DNA of 46,198 bases from Syncephalis plumigaleata (lineage: Eukaryota > Zoopagomycota > Zoopagomycetes > Zoopagales > Piptocephalidaceae). The stretch is from NCBI GenBank assembly GCA_025201365.1, contig JAIXMF010000072.1, positions 1 through 46,198 on the forward strand, written 5' to 3'. Below the pieces are notes generated by a model. The model ran no database searches. It saw only the letters and a list, made by a program, of their open reading frames with translations, and was not told the DNA's origin. Made by a program: the position numbers and the translations under genes. This document shows, piece after piece, positions 23,041-31,352 of this stretch. The stretch's first letter is position 1; the number at the start of each line of letters is the position of its first letter.

Positions 23041-26000
23041 ACTGGAGCCCAATGCGGGGACGGGTATTCCTATGGCGAGGGACTGTAATCCTCCTCCTAG
23101 ATTCACTGGAGAGAATGTTAAGGAGTTTATGCATCATTACGAACGCTACGCCGACTGGCTAGGCTGGAATAATGAGGCGAAGATAGAGTGTATCGTGAGT
23201 TATCTCACTCCAGATGCGACGGAGCTTGTGCTCATCCACCCCGGCACGTCCACCGGCGACTGGCCGCAAGTCAAGGAAATGCTACTCACCAATTATCGTC
23301 GGCGGCTAACTACTAGGTCGCCACGTGAGGTGTTAGCAGACTTACTGCGGAAAGGATTCGACTATGACGATCCGGAGTCATATTTGTCGAGGTACGCCAC
23401 AGTCACATCGTGTGTTCCGAACATGTCCGATAGCGAGAAAGCCGAGAGAGTATTCGACATCCTAGATGTGGATTTCAAGGAACGTTGCATGAATCACCTA
23501 GGCAGGAACTTTACCTTTGAGGAACTGCGGGAAGTGATCTTAGATTTGAAGTACAAGAGTAATCTTATCGGGAAGTCTTTGAAGAGAAGCGAGGAGTCCA
23601 AGGAAGCCCAGTCACGTAAGCAAGAACACAAGGAGCGTGACGACGAGCAAGATCTGTACGACAAGGTGGCTAAGATGGTATTACAAGTGGTCGAGAAGCG
23701 AGAAAACACCAAAAAGGTTCAGCGTCCCATGCGGTGTATTTACTGTGATGCTACTGACCATTGGAAGCCGGAATGCACGACGTTGACTGAGGATCTACGC
23801 AACGGGATAGTTAGGATGGTGGAAGGAAAGGTAGCATATCCCGACGGCGGTCACATACCTCTCAATAGCGGACGAGGCGGCATGCGCAGTTTCATTACCG
23901 AAGGAGTCAAGGTTCGGCATATCGCGCTCCAGGAACGGGAGAGACCGGTTGGATATGACGTATGTTGGCAGGAGATGACCAACCCGGAAGCGGTAGCACC
24001 CGAAATCCTGGTCAACGATCCATTTCAAGTGAACCACAAGCGTGCGAGGGTAGGTGCTGATCGGGAACAATCGGATGCTATGGTAGTGGATACTCGCGAA
24101 GCCGGTACAATGACGGAAAAGGCGAAGCGTGCACCACCTACTTTTCAGTATAGAGCACCCGTAGAGGAAGGAAGAGTGCCGGAAGAGGTCATCAATAGAG
24201 TGTTGCAACAGTCGCAGGTGACTATGAGTTTCGATGAGTTCATGGTCGTGTCACCAACAGCTAGAAAGGTCGTTAATGAAATGGTGTCAAGGAAGAGGGT
24301 CCCGATTGAGCCGAGTACCAACATGGTAGCCACTTACCAAATAAGGGAAGGGATCGAAGATCCATACGACAACGTGGTCGAGAGGAAGGAAGTCACGCGA
24401 GTTGCCAGACCTACTGCGGCAGTAATGGGTACGGTTGCGGGTATCCCCGTGAATATTGTCGTAGATCCTGGATCTGAGATCACGATCATGTCTGGACGTT
24501 TCTACGACAGGATCGGTCGACTACCTTTGGACACCTCCAAGGTGTACAGCATGGGTAACGCTTCTGGTACCAGTTCGACAGCTAGAGGGTTGTGTCCCAA
24601 TGTGCCCATAGAAGTTGGCAGCGTGCGAGTTCCTGCTCATATCGTGGTGATCGATGGCACTCCGTTCGACGCGTTGGTTGGTATGCCCTGGTTGGAACAA
24701 GCTCAGTGGGAGATCAGACGTGAGGGCAACGGTTCTTGGTACTACTTACGTGACAGTGAGCACTCCGTGAGGTTCCCTGCGGCACCTCTGGCTCCAATGA
24801 GTATCAGGCACGAGAATTACGTCCGACTACACTCGAACAGGATTACGTTGGACTCCGGTGCGGATGATGAGCTGGACAAGGACGAGGAATTGTTAGGCGT
24901 GGTCACGGTGAGAAGCTTTTCCGACAACGAGGAGACTTACATGACGTGCGCGGCGAAGTACAAGCCTGTCGGTAAGAAGAAGCTACCAATAGCGGTGCCG
25001 GTACCATCGAACGAGCGTCCTCAGGAGTTGGCAAGTGTTGTGCGACCTTTGGCGAAGAGGCTTACGGAGGAACGCCTTGCGGCAATGGTGATCGGTGACG
25101 ACGTCCTGCGAAAGGAAGAAGTAGCGTTTTTCAAGCAGCAATTACTTACCGTGGATCAAGCCTTTGCGTTCAATGACGAGGAGATGGGCCTGTTACGTCC
25201 TGAGGTGGAGCCGCCTATCAGGATACCCACTGTGAAGCATGAGCCGTGGTATCAGCGATCCATACCTATCCCGAGGGCGATCTTCGATCAAGTGGTGGAG
25301 CTGCTGCGTGTCAAGATGGAGAGTGGAGTCATCGAGTCAAGTAGTGGAGCCTACAGTAACCGGTGGTTCGTGATAGCCAAGAAGGACAAGAAGAAGTTGC
25401 ACTTCATACAAGACTTGCAGCAAGTTAACTCAGTAACCGTCAAGAATGCTAATACGCCACCGTTGAGTGAAGAACTGATAGAAGATGTGTCCGGTCGCGC
25501 CATTATATCTACGTTCGATCTGTATTCTGGGTATGACCAAATCCCCATTGATGTGCGTGACAGAGATATCTTTGCGCTCAATACACCTATTGGGTTGGTA
25601 CGTATGACGAGATTGCCGATGGGTTGGTGCAATAGTGTCGGCATCTTCCAGCGCATCGTCACTAAGGTGTTGAGACATCATATGCCGGAGAAGGTTGCTA
25701 TATTTGTCGATGACGGTGTGGTGAAGGGACCTATGGAGGCTGAGCAACACGAGGTGCTGCCTGGAGTGAGGAAGTATGTGTATGATCATGTGCTTGATGT
25801 GGTGAAGGTGATGGCGACGCTGAAGGAGGCTGGTTTGACGGTGAGCGGAATGAAGTGCAGATTCGGCATGAGCGAGGTGGAAGTGCTAGGTTATCAGTGC
25901 ACTCCTAGTGGAAGGACAGTGACCGAAGAGAAGGCTGAGAAGATACAGAAGTGGCCAGTACCTGTTAACAAGACGGAAGTGCGATCGTTCGTGGCTTGTT

Positions 26001-27958
26001 GCGCGTTCTATAGGCCATTGATATCGCAGTTCTCTATCGTCGCGGAGCCGTTGTATCATCTTCAGAAGAAGTCAGTGCCGTTCTATTGGGGCGAGGAGCA
26101 GCAACGCAGTTTCGAGGAATTGAAGAGACGAATTTCCACTTACCCGGTGATTACACCTCCTGATTATGGTGCTGGTGCGAAGTTCTTGGTGCTTACGGTC
26201 GATGCCAGTCCCGTAGGTGCTGGTGCTGTCCTGGGACAAGAAGGAGCCGACGGAATAAGGAGAGCGGTCAGATATGAAAGCTGCTTATTCAATCCTACGC
26301 AGAGGAGGTACGCGCAGGTAAAGAGGGAGTTATACGGTCTGTATCAGATGGCGAAGAAGCTGCGGAAATATGTGCACGGCGTGCATTTCATCATAGAGAC
26401 TGACGCTCGGTCGGTGATCGGTATGTTGAAGAAGCCGGACTTACCGAATGATGCAGCAAGTAGATGGGTAGCTTATCTTGCGTTGTTCGATTACGAAATA
26501 TGTCACATTCCCGGTGACAAGAACGTAGTGGCGGACGCGCTGAGCAGGACCACTCTAGATGAGCGAGAGCTATCGGACAGCGGAGACGAAGACGTGCTGT
26601 GGAACTACAGGATCGTGGAGCTGGATGAGGAAGAAGAGGAGATGTCTGTCGACAAGGTACAACAAGTTAGCGCTGATAGCACGAAAGGTGACCCATATTA
26701 TCAATTGTTACACTACCTGAGCAAGGGCTACTTACCAGAGGGTTCGACGGACGCGGATCGGCGGAGGATACGGGAACAAGCAAAGAAGTTCTTCTTGCAT
26801 GATGGATTGCTGTTCAAACGCGACAAGAGAGGTATGCCTAAGCGAGTGATCGAGGAGGCCAAAGAGCAAGTCAGAATAGTAGTAGCGGTACATCAAGGAC
26901 ACCCCTTCGCGCATCGAGGAGTGGAGTCTACTTACCGCCTGTGCAGCAATCGATTTTATTGGCCTAAGATGTACGATACCTGCAAGGAAGTGGTGAAGAC
27001 GTGTGACGCCTGCCAGCGATGCGGACATCGAGAGGAAGTGGAAGAGTTGAAGCCATTCTTGGGTTCTACTTTGTTCAAGCGGGTAGGAATTGACTTGATG
27101 AGGATGCCACGTTCGGAGGACGGCAAGGAGTATCTAGCGGTGGCCAGGGACGACTTCAGCGGATGGGTAGAAGCTAGAGCGCTAGAGAAGAATACGGCGG
27201 TAGAAGTGTACAAATTCTTGTACGAGGAGGTTATATGCAGGTTCGGAATACCGGGGGAGGTGATAGCGGATAGAGGAGAACTGTACGGGAAGCAAGTGCG
27301 TGAAGCAGCTATGGAGGATGGTATCGTGCTGCACTTCACTACTGCTTATCATCCGCAGACGAATGGCATGGTGGAGCGAGGACACCAAGAGTTGAAGAGA
27401 GGGTTAGTCAAGCTAGTAGGAGAAGACGTAACGCAGTGGCCTAAGTACTTACATGCTGTACTGTGGGCTGACCGAATAACGACGAAGAGGACGACAGGAA
27501 GAAGCCCATATCAGCTGGTATACGGACAGAGTTGCGTACTCCCGTTCGACATAGAAGAGGAAACCTGGTTGACAATACCGTGGAAGAAGGAGGTGTCAAC
27601 GGAAGAATTGTTAGCAACACGTGCTGAGCAATTATTAGTCAACGCGTGGGTAAGAGAAGGAGCGGGGGTGAAATTAGACAGGGCAAGACGTCAGAACAAA
27701 CGCTATTACGATGACAAGAAGAACGTGAGAGAGGGACGATTGACGGAAGGTGACATGGTGCTGATGAGGCAACAAAAAGTCGTACCTAGGTACCATGGCA
27801 AGCTAGTCGCCAAGTGGAGCGGTCCATATGTAGTGGTTGACTGTCCAGCACGAGGAGTGTATCTGTTGGCAGAATTAGATGGTACAGTTATGAAGACAAG
27901 CGTGTCCGGTCATCGCCTTAAGCGATATTTTGCGCCAATGAAGTTGGCTGCTGAATGA
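23000..27958 (+). CDS. Gag-Pol polyprotein of Ty3/gypsy retrotransposon
   Basis: One uninterrupted frame of 1652 residues from the first ATG, which lies inside the 5' LTR; the next in-frame ATG is at 23072, beyond the LTR. Positions from the first Met: Gag region (~30-230), zinc knuckle CX2CX4HX4C (~246-259), retropepsin-like domain with VDPGSE (~489) and the partner loop ALVGMPWL, reverse transcriptase with FVDD (~902-905), RNase H beginning LTVDASPVG, integrase zinc motif (HX6H...CX2C from ~1298) and catalytic D1365, D1424 and E1459. A GPY/F-like module (WSGPYVVV) follows, and no chromodomain was seen. The protease triad is D-P-G rather than D-S/T-G. The domain order, with integrase last, assigns the element to Ty3/gypsy. 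There is no frameshift between gag and pol. Confidence 0.95.
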   Translation: MATHVRPVNNPPPQLEPNAGTGIPMARDCNPPPRFTGENVKEFMHHYERYADWLGWNNEAKIECIVSYLTPDATELVLIHPGTSTGDWPQVKEMLLTNYRRRLTTRSPREVLADLLRKGFDYDDPESYLSRYATVTSCVPNMSDSEKAERVFDILDVDFKERCMNHLGRNFTFEELREVILDLKYKSNLIGKSLKRSEESKEAQSRKQEHKERDDEQDLYDKVAKMVLQVVEKRENTKKVQRPMRCIYCDATDHWKPECTTLTEDLRNGIVRMVEGKVAYPDGGHIPLNSGRGGMRSFITEGVKVRHIALQERERPVGYDVCWQEMTNPEAVAPEILVNDPFQVNHKRARVGADREQSDAMVVDTREAGTMTEKAKRAPPTFQYRAPVEEGRVPEEVINRVLQQSQVTMSFDEFMVVSPTARKVVNEMVSRKRVPIEPSTNMVATYQIREGIEDPYDNVVERKEVTRVARPTAAVMGTVAGIPVNIVVDPGSEITIMSGRFYDRIGRLPLDTSKVYSMGNASGTSSTARGLCPNVPIEVGSVRVPAHIVVIDGTPFDALVGMPWLEQAQWEIRREGNGSWYYLRDSEHSVRFPAAPLAPMSIRHENYVRLHSNRITLDSGADDELDKDEELLGVVTVRSFSDNEETYMTCAAKYKPVGKKKLPIAVPVPSNERPQELASVVRPLAKRLTEERLAAMVIGDDVLRKEEVAFFKQQLLTVDQAFAFNDEEMGLLRPEVEPPIRIPTVKHEPWYQRSIPIPRAIFDQVVELLRVKMESGVIESSSGAYSNRWFVIAKKDKKKLHFIQDLQQVNSVTVKNANTPPLSEELIEDVSGRAIISTFDLYSGYDQIPIDVRDRDIFALNTPIGLVRMTRLPMGWCNSVGIFQRIVTKVLRHHMPEKVAIFVDDGVVKGPMEAEQHEVLPGVRKYVYDHVLDVVKVMATLKEAGLTVSGMKCRFGMSEVEVLGYQCTPSGRTVTEEKAEKIQKWPVPVNKTEVRSFVACCAFYRPLISQFSIVAEPLYHLQKKSVPFYWGEEQQRSFEELKRRISTYPVITPPDYGAGAKFLVLTVDASPVGAGAVLGQEGADGIRRAVRYESCLFNPTQRRYAQVKRELYGLYQMAKKLRKYVHGVHFIIETDARSVIGMLKKPDLPNDAASRWVAYLALFDYEICHIPGDKNVVADALSRTTLDERELSDSGDEDVLWNYRIVELDEEEEEMSVDKVQQVSADSTKGDPYYQLLHYLSKGYLPEGSTDADRRRIREQAKKFFLHDGLLFKRDKRGMPKRVIEEAKEQVRIVVAVHQGHPFAHRGVESTYRLCSNRFYWPKMYDTCKEVVKTCDACQRCGHREEVEELKPFLGSTLFKRVGIDLMRMPRSEDGKEYLAVARDDFSGWVEARALEKNTAVEVYKFLYEEVICRFGIPGEVIADRGELYGKQVREAAMEDGIVLHFTTAYHPQTNGMVERGHQELKRGLVKLVGEDVTQWPKYLHAVLWADRITTKRTTGRSPYQLVYGQSCVLPFDIEEETWLTIPWKKEVSTEELLATRAEQLLVNAWVREGAGVKLDRARRQNKRYYDDKKNVREGRLTEGDMVLMRQQKVVPRYHGKLVAKWSGPYVVVDCPARGVYLLAELDGTVMKTSVSGHRLKRYFAPMKLAAE
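23043..23060 (+). other. candidate primer-binding site
   Basis: Two bases after the 5' LTR the sequence reads TGGAGCCCAATGCGGGGA. A TGG right after the LTR is expected for pairing with a tRNA 3' CCA end. The implied tRNA would have U at the discriminator position, as tRNA-Cys usually has. I cannot check against this genome's tRNAs. The site lies inside the translated frame if the ATG at 23000 is used. Confidence 0.45.
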
Positions 27959-27975
27959 AGTCAATGCTGACTTCA
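27956..27975 (+). other. hairpin overlapping the gag-pol stop codon
   Basis: TGAAGTCA and TGACTTCA are exact reverse complements separated by ATGC, giving an 8-bp stem with a 4-base loop that begins at the stop codon. It sits 16 bp before the 3' LTR, where a polypurine tract would normally lie. Its role is unknown. Confidence 0.6.
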
Positions 27976-27991
27976 ATTGGGCCCTGGAGAT

Positions 27992-28391
27992 TGTGGTGCG
28001 GACACATCGTCTCCATAAGACATTAATTAAAAAAGTATATAATTCACGATGTCGCTTGCAATACTTTTGCGGTTGCATTGCACGTTTGTATGTTGTGACT
28101 TACCTAACCAGATATTCATACATATATAAGCTTCTACGAAGCACGTAAATTATAATAAAATAAGTTCCGTTTTGAAATAGTTTGTGTGTGTGTCCTATCA
28201 TTGTCCCTAGTCAGAGTTGGCTAGTGTTCTTTATACGCAGAGAGAGAAAGCTGTACGAGTGTACAGTTGGGAAAGAGATACACGACGGATTATTACGAGC
28301 GATTCATTAAGCCTAGTTACATTGCCGCCCAACGAGCTAGGAGAAGCAACATGGCTACCCACGTCAGACCCGTCAATAACCCCCCGCCACA
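27992..28391 (+). repeat. 3' LTR
   Basis: A 400-bp copy with no difference from the 5' LTR found on reading. The preceding bases (GGGCCCTGGAGAT) contain only a very short purine run, so no classic polypurine tract is visible. Confidence 0.95.
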
Positions 28392-28395
28392 TATA
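28392..28395. repeat. right target-site duplication (TATA) of the LTR element
   Basis: Direct repeat of 22637-22640. The next base starts the CATCAGTCG inverted repeat of the Fanzor element. Confidence 0.7.
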
Positions 28396-28426
28396 CATCA
28401 GTCGATAATGAGGAATGGAAATATAT
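28396..28426 (+). repeat. left terminal inverted repeat of Fanzor element
   Basis: The first 15 bases (28396-28410) are a perfect inverted match to 31612-31626, and 11 of the next 16 also match. A 15-bp perfect pair in two ~600-bp flanks has low chance probability. Confidence 0.85.
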
Positions 28427-28847
28427 TATCATTGTTAACGAAGTAAAGGAGGAGGAAATAATGTAGGTAATGAAGTAAAGGGAAAGGGAAAGAGAAGCAA
28501 CAATACAATGGATACTTGGAAATGGATTGATAGGCCATTAATCAAGTGTTAACAAATAGATAAGGAGAAGTTGCTAATGGAAGCATTAGTAGAATGCAGA
28601 TGAATATATTAACATCCATTACAAGACTCTGTTCATTTATTAATAACGAATATATTTAATAAAGTGTTAACAAGATTACTAGTACTTACTGATTGCTAAA
28701 TTATCATCGGCGTTATACCATTGCTACAATGACACTAGATGATACGAGTCTTACTGTGCTGCGCTGTAAATGATACTACTTACCATAATAGATTCACCCT
28801 TCCTGTATGTGTCTGCACGAGCGTTTCACCCCTACGTCATCAGATCC

Positions 28848-28857
28848 GCGCAGTTAG
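28848..28857. repeat. possible subterminal inverted repeat arm (GCGCAGTTAG)
   Basis: This 10-mer is the reverse complement of 31319-31328 (CTAACTGCGC), so one copy lies on each side of the Fanzor gene. A 10-bp pair of this kind could arise by chance in regions of this size, so it is reported as tentative. Confidence 0.3.
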
Positions 28858-28873
28858 TACTACCAACGTGCCA

Positions 28874-28883
28874 CGTATATAAA
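28874..28883 (+). promoter_or_regulatory. TATA-like element upstream of Fanzor
   Basis: GTATATAAAG lies about 107 bp before the Fanzor ATG, inside the element. It is the best promoter-like motif between the left inverted repeat and the gene, so the gene probably carries its own promoter. Confidence 0.5.
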
Positions 28884-28989
28884 GAAGCGTCTATACTACA
28901 ATAAAAGAAAAGATTAATTAACCCTTCATATTGTAACTGTTCTTGTTTTAACATACTACTATTATATTGAATACTATTCCATTTCATCC

Positions 28990-31207
28990 ATGGCGTCACA
29001 GCCAGGCACTCATGGCTCGTCTACTTCTGCCGACAGTGAACGAGTTCTGGCTGTGAAGTCTTCGCTTTCCGGCATTGGTTGGAAGAGGCATCACGATGTT
29101 TTGCGCGATTTTGTAGACATCGTACACACCACGACCTTCCATGCTTATGCATTAGCGAAATATATATTCCTTAAAGAACATAATAAGCGAAACTTTAAGT
29201 TCGAAAATTATATTCGTGAAGACTTCTTCAAACAAGTATGGCTTTCCTTAATCAAGCGTACACGCAAAAGCACACCCAAAGAAAAAACGGTTCGATATCG
29301 CAAATTCATCAAGAAGCATCTCAAAACCTACCTTAAACTTACTGACTATCAACCGCCGGTTTTAGCCTATGCCGATCAGTCAGCTACTTATGAGGCAACG
29401 AAGATGTACGTTGCTTACACCAACAACGTCAGATTGCGTTTTGGCGAGTTCCTTCGGCGTGCTATTAACAAGTTTTTCGATGTCAAGGAGAAGCTAAAAG
29501 ATATGAGGAAGGAGATGCTAAAGGATATGAAGAAGGAATTGCCCGAGGATGTAAAAGCTGATGAGCTTCGCGCGAGAACCAGAGCAATCACTGATCCAGC
29601 AAAAGAGTTCAAGCTAGCGATGGTACACCGAGGGGGGATTGAAGCGTTGGCTAAAAAGGATCGCGCATTTACCAGAGCATTCAGCAAATTCAAAAATGTT
29701 TTAAATGCTTACGATAAACGTTACGACTTTGGTAAAAACGGCCTTTATTACGACTGTAAAGAAAACCCGGTGAAGCACTTTAAGGCGTTCTTTGAGCTTG
29801 CGCGCGTGTTCCCTCGCATCCATTTGAAGGCTTTCAACTGCTTCCCCCTGCGTCGTTCGTTTTCGCCATGCTACGTCCATATCGACACAGTTATTCTTTG
29901 CCACAACATATTAGGACGCAAGTTTGAGAATATGGACCATATGAGGGAATATTGGAACGATGCCGTGAACCTTAAGTCAAAGCCACTTAGAAAGCAAAAG
30001 GGTGGTGAACTCAAGTTTTCTGGCTCGATTGAGACCGATGGCGTTGGTGTCACGGTCATCAAAAAGGGCATCGAGAAGGTCACCGAGGAAGGGGGAGCGA
30101 AATCAGCAAAGGATCCCTTCCCGTATATCAGTAAATTAAAAGCTGAGGATCACAAGGCAATCGACGGCAAATGCGTGGCGGTGGACCCGGGAAGAAGGAA
30201 CTTACTGTTTTGTGTACACGAAAACTCGACGGTGGAAAATAAGCGCAAATATCAGTACACGAAACTACATCAGGACAAGATGCGGAGGACGAAGAAATAC
30301 CGCAAGATTCGCGAGGACTGCAAGAAGGGGAACCAGGCGGTGCTGGATGCCGAAGCAGCTCTTTCAAAAGCCCAGGGCAACACTGTATCACTGGTGAATT
30401 ATAAGAAATATCTGAAGTATCGAGCACAGCACACAGATGTTCTCACCAGCTTTTACAAAGATACTCTCCCCCTCCCCTCCGACCATTCTGCCCAACATCC
30501 TCTCTTCAGGAAGTTGAAATTGTCAGCCTACATCAGCAAGCAGCAAAGTGATCAAAAGCTGATTGATGACTTAAGGGAGAAATTCGATGGGGATGCAGCA
30601 TTTGTGATGGGGAACTGGTCCGCTCCTCACACCAAATACCACGAGCCCATACGTGGTATTGGCTTTAGAAGGCTTTTGAAACGACATGGGTTTAAAGTCT
30701 TTCTAATCGACGAGCACAAGACCAGCAAGTGCTGCCCAGCCTGCAAGAATCCCACACTCGAGAAATTCAAGAAGGTCGCGAATCCTCGGTCGAAGCAACA
30801 TGAAGACAGTCATAGAATTATCTGTCATGGTCTTTTAAGGTAAGTACAATTTATTACACTTTGCTATTTATCATAACATATTAATTAATTATTTTATTAG
30901 ATGCACACATCAAACTTGTAAAGAGGCCATGAAAGATATAAAGGCTAAGAAGGAGCAAGAGGATATGATGGACGTGGATTATAAAGAGGATCCGGAATTT
31001 AACAGATACGATCATCGTTTATGGAATCGGGATATGGCTGCATGTCTGAATTTTATTCAGATTATTCGCAGTGTTCGTAAGGACAACCTTATTCCAACAC
31101 AATTTGAACGACGTGCCGTTCCTCCTCCTGATCCTAGTACATCCGCAAAGCATTCACTAAATGAAGATCAAGATCAAGAGGAACACAAACATCAAAAAAC
31201 AAATTAA
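28990..31207 (+). CDS. Fanzor (eukaryotic TnpB-like RNA-guided nuclease)
   Basis: Exons 28990-30839 and 30901-31207 encode 718 residues; the intron is 61 bp (GTAAGT...TTATTAG) and splits an Arg codon. The N-terminal half (~35-300) is Lys/Arg-rich and helical, as in TnpB/Fanzor wedge and recognition regions (FHAYALAKYIF motif). RuvC-I is VAVDPGRRNLLF (D399). At the usual RuvC-II site the residue is neutral (GNWS, N542), while LIDEHKTSKCC supplies the alternative Glu E575 typical of Fanzors. A zinc ribbon uses C582/C585 and C618/C623, the second pair lying across the splice junction. RuvC-III is NRDMAACLNF (D661). Known Fanzors are RNA-guided DNA endonucleases using a structured RNA from the 3' part of their locus. 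All motifs are intact, so this copy may be functional. The tail is Pro/Glu/Gln-rich. It most resembles the larger Fanzor1 class. Confidence 0.93.
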
Positions 31208-31210
31208 CCA

Positions 31211-31226
31211 GGTTGTATCGTCAACC
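31211..31226 (+). ncRNA. hairpin 1 of candidate Fanzor guide-RNA scaffold
   Basis: GGTTG pairs with CAACC across a 6-base loop (TATCGT), starting three bases after the Fanzor stop codon. It abuts the next hairpin directly. Fanzor guide RNAs are known to come from the 3' end of the gene and its flank, so this position fits. Transcription cannot be shown from sequence. Confidence 0.45.
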
Positions 31227-31254
31227 GCCACACTGTCGCCCAAACGACAATGGC
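31227..31254 (+). ncRNA. hairpin 2 of candidate Fanzor guide-RNA scaffold
   Basis: An outer stem GCCA/TGGC and an inner stem TGTCG/CGACA enclose the loop CCCAAA, with a 3:1 internal loop (CAC opposite A). It follows hairpin 1 without a gap, so the two could stack. The rest of the candidate RNA would run from here toward the right inverted repeat, with the guide beyond the scaffold. The end points are unknown. Confidence 0.45.
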
Positions 31255-31352
31255 ACCCAAAATACGGAGTAGTAATACTTGTAAGTGGTAAATATTATTT
31301 ATTCGTAATAACAGAAGGCTAACTGCGCAAATTGGATGGACAAAGCCTGTAA

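Larger units (their letters stand above)
22641..28391 (+). mobile_element. full-length Ty3/gypsy LTR retrotransposon
   Basis: The element is 5751 bp. It is bounded by two 400-bp direct LTRs (22641-23040 and 27992-28391) that start TGTGGTG and end GCCACA, and it is flanked by a TATA duplication. Its single long frame encodes Gag, protease, reverse transcriptase, RNase H and integrase in the Ty3/gypsy order. Reading both LTRs side by side I found no difference, and the coding frame is unbroken, so insertion looks recent and the copy potentially active. Base composition (GC-richer coding frame with AGG/AAG-heavy codons) differs from neighbouring host genes. It sits between UBP14 and the Fanzor element and appears to have entered the outer left end of the latter. 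Confidence 0.95.

Noticed and set aside
22866-23162. Open frame across the 5' LTR boundary in a different frame from gag-pol
   Set aside because: It overlaps the well-supported gag-pol frame and shows no protein signature.
28217-28408. Open frame in the 3' LTR running into the Fanzor element
   Set aside because: It is the LTR copy of the gag-pol 5' region read in another frame; no gene.
28990-31207. Fanzor gene as a bacterial TnpB contaminant
   Set aside because: It has a 61-bp spliceosomal intron splitting the zinc ribbon, eukaryotic Fanzor-specific active-site layout and flanking spliced host genes.
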